Below, one piece after another: positions 8,576 through 16,662 of a DNA stretch of 64,000 nucleotides. The first letter of the stretch is position 1; each line of letters begins with the position of its first letter. Under the pieces are notes generated by a model. That model saw only the letters and a program-made list of their open reading frames with translations. It ran no database searches and was not told the DNA's origin. The translations under genes and the position numbers were made by a program. The stretch is from Pseudosulfitobacter pseudonitzschiae (GTDB lineage Bacteria > Pseudomonadota > Alphaproteobacteria > Rhodobacterales > Rhodobacteraceae), in contig NZ_FQVP01000010.1 of assembly GCF_900129395.1 (NCBI RefSeq), forward strand, positions 1 to 64,000, in the 5' to 3' direction.

Positions 8576-8735
8576 TCTAGGCAAAAGAAAAGCCCCCAAG
8601 CAGCGTGGCCTGAGAGCTAATCTGAAAAGTTTGGTCGCTTAGAAGATACCTCTCCCACGAATCACTGTCAACGATGAACGCTTTTGAGCGAACGGCTTTC
8701 TTTTGCCTCCACATAACCGGAGGTGAGATACAGGC
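8576..8735 (-). ncRNA. repB-repC intergenic region, probable ctRNA/incompatibility locus
   Basis: In repABC plasmids this interval encodes a small counter-transcribed RNA opposite to repC that limits RepC synthesis. Seen here: a long inverted repeat GGCAAAAGAAAAGCC (8580-8594) / GGCTTTCTTTTGCC (8694-8707), and a small hairpin CGCT-TTTG-AGCG (8679-8690). The minus-strand copy of the left arm ends in a T-rich tract suitable for termination. The exact RNA ends are not determinable. A strong repC ribosome site GGAGGTGA lies at 8719-8726. Confidence 0.55.
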
Positions 8736-10016
8736 ATGAAATATACAGGTTGGCGCAAGCCGACACCGGGTCTTGGGGTTGCTGAGCAGCTTGCCCAAGC
8801 CGGTGAACGGGTAGCAGTACCCAAGACACGAGCATTTGTCGCGCTCAAGCGCGTTGGGGCGCATATTGGCCTGAAGGCCGGCGACATGATGCTCCTCGAT
8901 ACACTGGGGGCCTTCACACAGGCCCAGGACTGGGAAGAGGGGCAGCGCCCGATCGTCTGGGCCTCGAACGCCTATCTGATGGAACAGACGGGCTATTCAC
9001 TGTCTGCCCTCAAGCGCCATGCGCGGCGTCTGGCGGAGATCGGTGTGATCTCCTTCCAGGATAGCACCAATGGCAAGCGGTGGGGCCGCAGGGACGCTGA
9101 GGGGCGTATCGTCGAGGCCTACGGCTTCGACCTGTCGCCGCTTTCGGCCCGAGTCGAAGAGTTCGAAGAGCTGCAGGCCGAGTTGCAGGTCGAGCGCGAT
9201 CTCTGCCAGCGCCTGAAGCGTCAGATCACGGTGGCGCGCCGAATGATCCGTGCTCGGATCGAGGCGGCCCTCAGCAGCGCGCTGCGCGGGCCTTGGAGGC
9301 AATTCACAGGTGTTTTCGAGGAGCTTCTGGACCGGCTTCCGCGCCGTCATGAAGCCTCAGAGCAGTTGGAGCGGCTACTGTCGTGGTTCAAGGATCTCCA
9401 GGAACGGGTCGAGGCGGCCTACCTCAAAGCGATAGGCGCGGTGAAACCTGTGGAAAACACCGATGACAAAGATGTCGAAGTCACGAAAAAGACTCAAGAT
9501 ATGAACCCCAGGGAGGTCATTTCCGAACCCCATATACTAACTACAAATCAACTTAATCCTGTAACTAGTAATTCCTCAAAAAACGAGGAAGCGGCGGGTG
9601 TGGTCCCCAATGCGCCACCCGAAGAGCGGATTGATAGGGATCTGGAAGACTGGGTTGCAGAGGTGCGCAAGAAGCGGACGGCCCTCGATCTGCCGACAAT
9701 CATGCGAGCTTGTCCGGAATTTGCCTCCTGGGCGCGCAACATGGGAGGGTTCCTCAACGATTGGGGCGATCTGCATCGGGTTGCAGGGCAACTCAGGCCG
9801 ATGATCGGGATCTCAGAACATGCCTGGAACGTGGCCCAGGACCGAATGGGCACACAGGTAGCCACGGCAGCCTTTGCACTCGTCTTCGAGAAGCACAGCG
9901 CGGGCGAGGTTGCCTCGCCGGGCGGCTATCTGCGGGGTATGGTCGAGAAAGCCGGGGCAGGGGAACTGCATCTTGAGCGCAGCTTCTACGGCAGGCTCAG
10001 CGGGCAGGCGGCGTGA
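8736..10016 (+). CDS. repC: RepC replication initiator
   Basis: 426 aa. It matches RepC in its N-terminal winged-helix DNA-binding half (RVGAHIGLKAGDMMLLDTL; SLSALKRHARRLAEIGVI) and variable C-terminal half. RepC is the replication initiator of repABC plasmids and acts at an origin inside its own gene. ATG 8736 has a good GGAGGTGA nine bases upstream. The coding sequence is interrupted in composition, not frame, by a strikingly AT-rich stretch near 9455-9595. Confidence 0.94.
   Translation: MKYTGWRKPTPGLGVAEQLAQAGERVAVPKTRAFVALKRVGAHIGLKAGDMMLLDTLGAFTQAQDWEEGQRPIVWASNAYLMEQTGYSLSALKRHARRLAEIGVISFQDSTNGKRWGRRDAEGRIVEAYGFDLSPLSARVEEFEELQAELQVERDLCQRLKRQITVARRMIRARIEAALSSALRGPWRQFTGVFEELLDRLPRRHEASEQLERLLSWFKDLQERVEAAYLKAIGAVKPVENTDDKDVEVTKKTQDMNPREVISEPHILTTNQLNPVTSNSSKNEEAAGVVPNAPPEERIDRDLEDWVAEVRKKRTALDLPTIMRACPEFASWARNMGGFLNDWGDLHRVAGQLRPMIGISEHAWNVAQDRMGTQVATAAFALVFEKHSAGEVASPGGYLRGMVEKAGAGELHLERSFYGRLSGQAA
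9455..9595. other. putative oriV within repC
   Basis: A sharply AT-rich segment (9530-9585 is mostly A/T, with runs such as AACTACAAATCAACTTAATC) inside otherwise GC-rich repC. In characterised repABC plasmids the replication origin lies in such an AT-rich tract within repC. The composition is seen; the origin function is inferred. Confidence 0.6.
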
Positions 10017-10028
10017 TAGGGCAGGGGC

Positions 10029-11126
10029 TCAGAGACCGGCGGCCTTGGTCAGGTTCATCCGGAACCTGTCGCCCCGGCGCTGGTAGCGGCGGGTCATCTC
10101 GGAGGAAGCGTGGCCGAGGTGTTTCTGGACATAACACTCGTCGACTTCGGCAGAGCTGGCGAGACCGGCGCGCAGCGAATGACCGGAAAACATCGCCAGG
10201 CGCTCTTTCTCGGGTAGTTCGGATCGGATGCTCGCGTCGAGCACGGTGCGCTTGATCAGCCGCGCGACGTGCTTGTCGTTCAGGCGCGTTTCGGATGCCT
10301 TTTTGCCATCGCCCGAGGGGCCGACGAAGATTGGACCGAAGTCGATCTTCGCGAAGTGCAGCCATTGCTCGAGCGTGTACACCGGACAGGTTTGATCCTT
10401 GGACCCGCGGCCGATCTCGACCTCGCGCCAGCCAGTCTTGGCGTTCAGGGTGAGGAGGGCACCCTTGTCGAAGATCTCGATCCAACCGCCCGAATCTGGC
10501 GTGTCGTCCTTGTGCACGTCGAGGCTGACGATTTCCGAGCGCCGGAGGCCGCCAGCATAACCCAAAAGCAAGATCGCCCGTTCCCGCAGGCCGCGCAGAT
10601 CGTAGGGCAGGGTGGCCACCATCGCGAGAATGTCCTCGGCCAGGATCGCTTCCTTCTGCACCGGCGTGCGCGCGTGTTTGCGTTTGATCCCGGCCAGCAC
10701 GGTGGCGATGTGGCGGTTCTTGCGATCGAGGGCGAAGCCACGCTGGGCGTAGTTCCATGCGAGACCCGACAGGCGCCGGTCGATGGTACTGACCGATAGG
10801 GCAGGGGAGGGGCCCGAACCGGACGCTAGGTCTGCAACATAGAGCCCGATCATTTCGTGCGGCGGGGGCAGAGGCTCTGCGCCTTTAATCCGACACCACC
10901 GCGCGAAATGCGCCCAATCCTTGGTATAGGCTTTCAGCGTATTGTCAGAAGCAGCGGCGCGCGCATAATCTCGGGCGGCGTCGACCAGGCGATCAAGGCT
11001 GCCGGATCCTACGACGTGGGCGGGTAGGTAGATGTCGTCGCTTTTTTCTTGATCGCTGTCGCCGTTCTGAGCGATACGAAACGCATCAGAGTTTGATGAT
11101 GTCGACTTCTCGTCCTCTGAGGCCAT
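10029..11126 (-). CDS. tyrosine-type site-specific recombinase (copy 2)
   Basis: 365 aa. Homologous over nearly the whole length to the recombinase at 119-1267 (shared blocks include HIATVLAGIKRKHAR, LNAKTGWREVEIGRGS and HSLRAGLASSAEVDE). The catalytic residues are intact: GGLRRSE, HSLRAG, LGHAS and the tyrosine in RRYQRR (about residue 348). It points towards repC, opposite to copy 1, so the pair brackets the replication module as inverted genes. Its core site lies 53 bp upstream (11179-11205). Two divergent but intact copies suggest retained function, perhaps as alternative or heteromeric partners. Confidence 0.9.
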   Translation of the reverse strand: MASEDEKSTSSNSDAFRIAQNGDSDQEKSDDIYLPAHVVGSGSLDRLVDAARDYARAAASDNTLKAYTKDWAHFARWCRIKGAEPLPPPHEMIGLYVADLASGSGPSPALSVSTIDRRLSGLAWNYAQRGFALDRKNRHIATVLAGIKRKHARTPVQKEAILAEDILAMVATLPYDLRGLRERAILLLGYAGGLRRSEIVSLDVHKDDTPDSGGWIEIFDKGALLTLNAKTGWREVEIGRGSKDQTCPVYTLEQWLHFAKIDFGPIFVGPSGDGKKASETRLNDKHVARLIKRTVLDASIRSELPEKERLAMFSGHSLRAGLASSAEVDECYVQKHLGHASSEMTRRYQRRGDRFRMNLTKAAGL

Positions 11127-11178
11127 TTTCCAGTGAATCCAGCGATGAAATTGAACTGTCTCGCAGCATATCTTTTTG

Positions 11179-11205
11179 TGTCCGATAATGCAAACTTATC
11201 GGACA
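11179..11205. other. tyrosine recombinase core site, copy 2
   Basis: Perfect 10-bp inverted arms TGTCCGATAA and TTATCGGACA around spacer TGCAAAC. The site at 70-96 has the same arms with two substitutions and the reverse-complement spacer GTTTGCA. The two sites therefore face opposite ways, which favours inversion of the 11-kb segment between them over excision. Confidence 0.72.
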
Positions 11206-11635
11206 TAAGATTAACCCCTTATGTGGGGCGGTTTCTCTATACCATTGTACATAAAAGCGCCGTCGCAGAATAGTGTTGGGGCTTGCCCTATCAGCCCACA
11301 GTTATCTCCGACGACTTAAACAGCCTACCCAAGTTACTCGCATGGGTCACCTCCGGATGGGTGGAAACACTTTAAACTGTGACATTTCGGATTGCGGCCG
11401 CCCAGATGAACGGGCTTCTTGTTTGGTCGTCCTGAATCGTAACCTTTGTTTGCGACCAAACTTAATATGCGGTCCGAATTACCGCGGCTAGCTCTGTTTA
11501 CGACGATCACATCATACTTTGCTGTTCAACCTCGAGAGAGTTGGTTGTAACGGGTCAAAGATCGATTAAGGTAGAGTTCTGATTTACGCGGAACCAGCAA
11601 AGATCTGCCCCACGGTCCCCGGCCCCACCAGAGAC
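11206..11635. other. intergenic region between recombinase and bioM
   Basis: About 430 bp without a convincing gene. A perfect 9-bp inverted repeat GTTTGGTCG (11421-11429) / CGACCAAAC (11453-11461) is present; its role is unknown. I looked for a BioR-type operator (TTATMKATAA-like) upstream of bioM and did not find one. Confidence 0.4.
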
Positions 11636-12394
11636 GTGCTATTGAGCCTACACCCCACCTCACTGACTGACCGTTCCGCTGAATTGCTGCTTGATGGTGT
11701 TGCACTGCGCCTGTCCGGGCGCGTGGTGCTGGAAGGGCTGTCGTTTTCTGCCGACGAACGGCGGATCGGCATTGTCGGGCGCAACGGGTCGGGCAAGACG
11801 TCGTTGGCGCGGCTGATTGCGGGCTTGATTGCGCCTAGCGCCGGGCAGATCACCATTGCGGCCACGGATATGGCGCGCGACCGCAAGGCGGCGCTGCGCA
11901 GTGTCGGTATTCTGTTCCAGAATCCCGATCATCAGATTATCTTTCCAACCGTGTCCGAAGAAGTCGGCTTTGGCCTGACTCAGCTTGGCCATGACAAGGC
12001 AGAGGTGGCGCGACAGACCGGCGCGATTTTGCAGCGCTTTGGCAAGGGGCATTGGGCCGACGCCGCCACCCACAGCTTGTCGCAGGGGCAAAAGCAGCTG
12101 GTCTGCCTGATGGCGGTGCTGGCGATGCGGCCCGCGCTGATTGTGCTGGACGAACCCTATTCCGGTCTGGACATTCCGACACGGCGGCAGCTGATGCGCT
12201 ATGTCGACAGGGTCGAGGCCAGTGTTGTGCTGATTTCACATGATCCGGCAACACTTATGGGGTTTGACCGGGTGATCTGGCTGGATCAGGGCAAGATCCG
12301 CGATGACGGCCCGGCGGCGCGGGTTCTGCCCGTGTTCGAGGCACAGATGCGGGCATGGGGGGAAGAGGATGATCTCACTCACCTCGCCGGTTAG
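11636..12394 (+). CDS. bioM: BioM, ECF-type biotin transporter ATPase
   Basis: 252 aa from GTG 11636. ABC ATPase with Walker A GRNGSGKTS (about 48-56), Q-loop region LFQNPDHQ, signature LSQGQKQL, Walker B LIVLDEP and the H-loop LISHDP. Together with BioN and BioY it forms a membrane complex importing biotin, the arrangement known from Rhodobacter capsulatus. It overlaps bioN by 26 bp. The cytoplasmic ATPase drives the T-component BioN; BioY binds the substrate. Confidence 0.9.
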   Translation: MLLSLHPTSLTDRSAELLLDGVALRLSGRVVLEGLSFSADERRIGIVGRNGSGKTSLARLIAGLIAPSAGQITIAATDMARDRKAALRSVGILFQNPDHQIIFPTVSEEVGFGLTQLGHDKAEVARQTGAILQRFGKGHWADAATHSLSQGQKQLVCLMAVLAMRPALIVLDEPYSGLDIPTRRQLMRYVDRVEASVVLISHDPATLMGFDRVIWLDQGKIRDDGPAARVLPVFEAQMRAWGEEDDLTHLAG

Positions 12395-12968
12395 GATATG
12401 GGCCCACGACATGCGGGCAGGCGTCAAGCTGGGCCTCTTGTCGCTGGCCACGGTGGCGCTGTTTGCCAGTGAAAGCCCGCTTGTGCTGGGTGGCGCTGCG
12501 CTGGGTGTCGGGGCGCTGTACCTTACGGGTGGCGCGCGGTTTGCCCGCGCGGGGCTGGACGGGCTGCGTATGCTGTGGCCGTTTTTGGTGGTGATCGCGC
12601 TCTGGCACGGGGTGACGGGACAGATCGAGGCGGGGGTGGCCGTGACGATGCGGCTGCTGACGGCGGTGGCGCTGGCGAATTTTGTCACCATGACCACGCA
12701 GCTTTCGGATATGATTGCGGTGATGTCATGGCTGTTGACGCCGCTGCGACGTCTGGGCTTGTCGACCCGCGCGCTGGAACTGTCGGTGGCGCTGGTGGTG
12801 CGTTTTGCACCGGTGCTGGCGCAAAAGGGCGGGCGGTTGACCGAATCCTGGCGGGCGCGGTCGCCGCGCCGGGCCGGATGGAAAATCGTGACACCGTTGG
12901 CGGCGCTGGCCATCGACGATGCGGAATATGTCGCCGAGGCACTGCGCGCGCGCGGTGGTATGGAATAG
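12369..12968 (+). CDS. bioN: BioN, ECF transporter transmembrane protein
   Basis: About 199 aa from ATG 12369 (MISLTSPVRIW), inside the end of bioM. Several hydrophobic helices are visible, followed by the cytoplasmic SWRARSPRR region and ALRARGG near the C-terminus, which correspond to the Ala-Arg-Gly coupling motifs of ECF T-components. It links BioM ATP hydrolysis to BioY. The longer frame starting at 12303 lacks a sensible N-terminus. Confidence 0.88.
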   Translation: MISLTSPVRIWAHDMRAGVKLGLLSLATVALFASESPLVLGGAALGVGALYLTGGARFARAGLDGLRMLWPFLVVIALWHGVTGQIEAGVAVTMRLLTAVALANFVTMTTQLSDMIAVMSWLLTPLRRLGLSTRALELSVALVVRFAPVLAQKGGRLTESWRARSPRRAGWKIVTPLAALAIDDAEYVAEALRARGGME

Positions 12969-12998
12969 AAGACCTTCAAACCAGAACAGGACCTACCT

Positions 12999-13541
12999 AT
13001 GGAACGTAACCTTGCCCTTGTTGCCATGTTTGCCGCACTGATTGCAGCACTTGGCCTGATCCCAAAACTGACGCTAGGCTTTGGCGTGCCGATCACTGCG
13101 CAGACCATGGGTGTGATGCTGTGCGGCACCGTGCTGGGCGCGCGACGCGGGGCGTTGGCGGTGCTGTTGTTTCTGGCACTGGTGGCACTTGGTTTGCCGT
13201 TGCTGGCAGGCGGGCGCGGCGGGCTTGGCGTCTTTGCAACACCTTCGGTCGGGTTTCTGGTGGGCTGGCCGGTTGCGGCCTTTGTCACCGGTCTGATCGT
13301 GCAGAACTGGCGTGGGAATCTGGCGGTTGTCTCTGCCGTGGCCTCGGTGCTGGGCGGTATCGTGGTGCTGTATGGCTTTGGCGTGGTGGGCATGGCGTTT
13401 ATGCTGGATAAGACGCTGGCCGAGGCCGCGCTGCTGGTCACCGCCTTTATTCCGGGCGATGTGCTCAAGGCGGTTCTGGCCGGTGGCATCACCTCGGGGC
13501 TGGCCAAGGCACGGCCCAACAGCATCCTGTCGCGCGGATGA
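12999..13541 (+). CDS. bioY: BioY, biotin-binding S-component
   Basis: 180 aa, strongly hydrophobic with about six membrane segments. It carries BioY-like motifs (PITAQTMGVMLCG near the N-terminus, GGRGGLGVFATPSVGFLVGW, FIPGDVLKAVLA). BioY captures biotin at the outer face of the membrane and delivers it through BioMN. It follows bioN after 30 bp and overlaps the nitroreductase gene by 4 bp, so bioMNY and that gene form one transcript. Confidence 0.92.
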   Translation: MERNLALVAMFAALIAALGLIPKLTLGFGVPITAQTMGVMLCGTVLGARRGALAVLLFLALVALGLPLLAGGRGGLGVFATPSVGFLVGWPVAAFVTGLIVQNWRGNLAVVSAVASVLGGIVVLYGFGVVGMAFMLDKTLAEAALLVTAFIPGDVLKAVLAGGITSGLAKARPNSILSRG

Positions 13542-14221
13542 GTGAAACCGAGGCCCTGCTGCTGCACCGCCGTTCGGTGCGGGGTTTCCTGCCCGATGCG
13601 GTGCCGGTGGCAGACCTTGTGCGCATCCTGCGGGTGGCCCGTGCCGCCCCCAGCGGGGCCAATCTGCAACCCGGTCGGTTCCATGTGCTGACCGGCGCGC
13701 CGCTGGACGCGCTTGCCGGCGCGCTGGAGGGCGCGGTGCGGGACGGGCGGCCCGAAGTGGCGCAGTATTCCTATTTTCCGCAACCGATGCCTGCCGATCT
13801 CAAGGCGAAACAGCGCGCGGCGGGCTTTGCGCTGTATCAGGCGCTTGGCATCGGGCGGCGGGATGTTGCAGCGCGGCGCGCGCAGTTCACTGCCAACTAC
13901 CGGTTTTTTGGCGCGCCGGTGGGGATTGTGGTGACGATCCACCCCGAGATGGGCAAGGGCTGTTTCATGGATCTTGGCATGGCTCTGATGGGGCTGATGA
14001 CCGGGGCCGAGGCCTTGGGATACGCCACCTGCGGCATCGGAGCACTGGCCAATCACGGTGATGTCGCCCATGCGCATCTGGGGCTTGGGGCCGACGAAAT
14101 GGTGGTTTGTGGCATCGCATTGGGGCGGGCCGACCCGCAGGCGGCAGTGAACACCGTCAGAACCGAACGCGACCCTTTGGACAGTTACGCGACCTTCAGC
14201 GGCTTTGACCAGACGCCATAA
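13538..14221 (+). CDS. nitroreductase-family flavoprotein
   Basis: 227 aa. Typical features are the N-terminal LLHRRSVRGF segment and APSGANLQP (FMN-phosphate binding), a central domain, and LGYATCGIGAL near the C-terminus. The family uses FMN and NAD(P)H to reduce nitro compounds, quinones or enones; the substrate here is unknown. It overlaps the end of bioY and converges with, and overlaps by 26 bp, the thiolase gene. Its place in a bioMNY transcript is suggestive but does not define a biotin role. Confidence 0.85.
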   Translation: MSETEALLLHRRSVRGFLPDAVPVADLVRILRVARAAPSGANLQPGRFHVLTGAPLDALAGALEGAVRDGRPEVAQYSYFPQPMPADLKAKQRAAGFALYQALGIGRRDVAARRAQFTANYRFFGAPVGIVVTIHPEMGKGCFMDLGMALMGLMTGAEALGYATCGIGALANHGDVAHAHLGLGADEMVVCGIALGRADPQAAVNTVRTERDPLDSYATFSGFDQTP

Positions 14222-15308
14222 GCAGTGCAGTGCCCAACCCGCCGGCGGCGGCGATGGCGGTTAGGCCGCTGCCGCCGGTGCGACGCAACTCATGAAACAG
14301 GCGCACCGCGTTGATCGCACCCGACGCACCAATCGGGTGGCCTCGGGCCAGTGCGCCGCCTCCGGGATTGACCACGGCGGGGGCAATGCCGGTCAGCCGG
14401 ACACAGGCCATGGCCTGCACGGCATAGGCTTCCATTACTTCGGCCACAGACAGGTCGGTGGCTTTCAGGCTGTGGCGGGCCAGAATGGTGTTGATGGCCG
14501 CAACCGGCGCGACGCCGGGACTTTCGGGCCGGTCGCCCAGCGTGACGCCGCCCAGCAGTGAAACACCCGTGGCCCCCAGACGCGCCGCGACCCGGTCCGA
14601 TACCAGAATGCAAAAGGCCGCCGCATCCGCCGCCACCGCCGCATTGGCCGCGCTGATCGTCCCGACCAACTGCGGCGCGCGGGCGCAAAGCCGTGTGTTC
14701 AGCGTGCGGGCAAAGGCATCTTTGGAAAGCCCGCGGAGCGGCAGGATTTCACCGGTTGGCGGGGCGGCCAATGCCTTGCGGTGGCTTTCGATGGCCCAGG
14801 CGTCCTGTTCGGCGCGGCTGATGCCCAGATCGGTGGCCAGCGCATCGGCGGCGGCGTCCATATCGGGGTCACGCGCGGGCCACGGTGCAAAGGGCGGGCG
14901 GTCATAGGGTTGTGGCGGGCCTCCGTCGGGATCGGTGCGCAGGCGCAGGGGACGGCGGGAATAGGATTCGACACCGCCCGCCGCGACCACATTGGCCTGA
15001 CCCGACGCAATCAGGGCCGAGGCCAGCAACAGCGCATCCAGCCCACCGCAGCATTGCCGGTCGATGCTGAGGCCTGCAACGCGTTCGGGCAGACCGGCGG
15101 CAAGGGCAACCATCCGCGCCGGATTGCCACCGCCGCCAAGGGCATTGCCGGCAATCACCTCGTCGATGGCATCGGGTGTCAGCCCTGCGGAAGCAATCGC
15201 CGCCTGCAACACCGGCGCACCCAGATCGTGCAGCGCGAAACGGGCCAACGCGCCACCGCGCGGTGCCGCTGGCGAACGGATGGCCGACAGGATTTGCACC
15301 CCGCTCAT
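14196..15308 (-). CDS. thiolase-family acyltransferase (YhfS-like)
   Basis: About 370 aa from ATG 15308 (MSGVQILSAIRSP). Thiolase hallmarks: active-site cysteine in DRQCCGGLDALLLA (about residue 83), GGGALARGHPIGASGA with catalytic His, and a C-terminal glycine-rich loop IAAAGGLGTALL. The second catalytic cysteine of classical thiolases (CxG) is not evident; AAAGG occupies that place, so the chemistry may differ from standard thiolysis. Its start overlaps the acyl-CoA ligase gene by 4 bp. The ligase-thiolase pair next to bioY recalls yhfT-yhfS-yhfU(bioY) of Bacillus subtilis. Confidence 0.82.
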   Translation of the reverse strand: MSGVQILSAIRSPAAPRGGALARFALHDLGAPVLQAAIASAGLTPDAIDEVIAGNALGGGGNPARMVALAAGLPERVAGLSIDRQCCGGLDALLLASALIASGQANVVAAGGVESYSRRPLRLRTDPDGGPPQPYDRPPFAPWPARDPDMDAAADALATDLGISRAEQDAWAIESHRKALAAPPTGEILPLRGLSKDAFARTLNTRLCARAPQLVGTISAANAAVAADAAAFCILVSDRVAARLGATGVSLLGGVTLGDRPESPGVAPVAAINTILARHSLKATDLSVAEVMEAYAVQAMACVRLTGIAPAVVNPGGGALARGHPIGASGAINAVRLFHELRRTGGSGLTAIAAAGGLGTALLMASGQSR

Positions 15309-16609
15309 GTGCGGTCCTCCACCAGCGCGGCAATGGCCCGCATGTCCGGTTTGCCCGAGGCCAGCAGCGGAAAGTCGGGCAGGGCAATCACCTGGCGCGG
15401 GGCCGCCAGCGGGCCAAAGGCGGCGCGGCACTGGGCGATCACCTCTTGCGCCTGACCAGCATCCGGCTGCCCCGCGATCACCGCAACCAGAACCGTGCCG
15501 CGCAGGTCGTCGGGCAGGGGCATCACCGCGCAATGGGGAATATCGGGGCGGCTTTGCAACAGCACCTCGATGTCTTCGGGAAAGACGTTCTGACCTGCGA
15601 TGGTGACCATGCGGCTGTGCCGCCCGGCAACAAAGACATGGCCTGCGTTGTCGATGCGCCCCAACTCGCCCACAGTGACAAAGCCGTCGTGCCAGCGGGT
15701 GTCGCTACTGTGCCCTTCGGCATAGCCGTCAAACAGATAGGGGCTACGGACCCAGAGTTCGCCGGTGCCATCGACCGGATTGCGGATGTCGATCTCGACT
15801 CCCGGATAGGCCTTGCCGACCGCGCCGTCAGGGCCGGTGCCGTCTCCCCAAGCGATAAAACTGGTTTCCGAGGTGCCGTAAAATTCGGTCACGGTGGCCT
15901 GCGGGCAAAGCGCGGCAAGACGGCTGCGCAGGCCCTGCGGCATGCGTCCGCCGCCGCTCAGGATTTGGCGCAGCGATGGGATTTGTCCGCCTGCATCACA
16001 GAGCAGGCGCAATTGGGTTGGCGTGGCATAAAGCACTGTCGCGCCTGCACGGGCCAACTGTGCGACCTGTGCACGCGGGCGCAATTCTGCCAGCAGGTGC
16101 AGGTCGGCGTCCAGATGCGCGGCCTCGACGATGGCAAACAGCGCAAGCGAATGCGACGGCAGGCTTAGGACGCCGTAGACATCGCGGGCGGACAGGTTGA
16201 AGCGGTTCCGGCTGATTTCAAAGCTGGCAATCCACGAACGATGACTGCGCCGGATCGCTTTGGCCGGGCCGGTGGTGCCGCCCGAGCGGCTGTGAAACAG
16301 GCCCGGTTTTCCGGGGTCTGAGGGCAACACGTCGATCCCGTCCGGGCCGACCGAGAAATCGTGACCGCCGCGGATGGCTTGCCGCAGGGTGTGGATTTCG
16401 GCCTCGTAGGCAGGGGGGTGTGAGGTCTGGACATCGAGGGGGATGCCCTGCACGAACAGGCGCGTCGCATCGCTCCAGCGGAAGCGGTCGTTCGCCACGT
16501 TTGTTTGTTCCGGATGGTCGCGAGAAGGCTTTGCGGCGTTTTGCATCGGGCTCTGGGGGTTGGGGGCGCTGGCCCGCACAATAGACTGATTTCGCAGTGT
16601 TGGTATCAT
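15305..16609 (-). CDS. AMP-dependent acyl-CoA synthetase/ligase (YhfT-like)
   Basis: About 434 aa; the start is uncertain (ATG 16609, or ATG/GTG about 60-100 bases further in). ANL-superfamily motifs: SGGTTGPAKAI (phosphate loop), TEFYGTSETS, GELWVRSPYLFDGY, VGELGRIDNAGH, and the C-terminal catalytic lysine in SGKPDMRA. The protein is shorter than most ligases. It would activate a carboxylic acid as acyl-AMP/acyl-CoA for the downstream thiolase. By analogy with biotin-linked yhfT genes a pimelate-related or biotin-salvage substrate is possible, but this is inference from neighbourhood. Confidence 0.82.
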   Translation of the reverse strand: MIPTLRNQSIVRASAPNPQSPMQNAAKPSRDHPEQTNVANDRFRWSDATRLFVQGIPLDVQTSHPPAYEAEIHTLRQAIRGGHDFSVGPDGIDVLPSDPGKPGLFHSRSGGTTGPAKAIRRSHRSWIASFEISRNRFNLSARDVYGVLSLPSHSLALFAIVEAAHLDADLHLLAELRPRAQVAQLARAGATVLYATPTQLRLLCDAGGQIPSLRQILSGGGRMPQGLRSRLAALCPQATVTEFYGTSETSFIAWGDGTGPDGAVGKAYPGVEIDIRNPVDGTGELWVRSPYLFDGYAEGHSSDTRWHDGFVTVGELGRIDNAGHVFVAGRHSRMVTIAGQNVFPEDIEVLLQSRPDIPHCAVMPLPDDLRGTVLVAVIAGQPDAGQAQEVIAQCRAAFGPLAAPRQVIALPDFPLLASGKPDMRAIAALVEDRT

Positions 16610-16662
16610 CTCCCGGTGCGCAATGGCAAATGTGAGTGTTTCATGCGCGCGATTGGTTGACG

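Noticed and set aside
11206-11635. BioR operator upstream of bioM
   Set aside because: I looked for the TTATMKATAA-like palindrome known from alphaproteobacterial biotin genes and did not find it in this interval.
12236-14077. Long minus-strand reading frame (613 codons) opposite bioN-bioY-nitroreductase
   Set aside because: It is antisense to three well-supported genes and its amino-acid content is low-complexity Ser/Ala/Arg/Pro, typical of GC-rich shadow frames.
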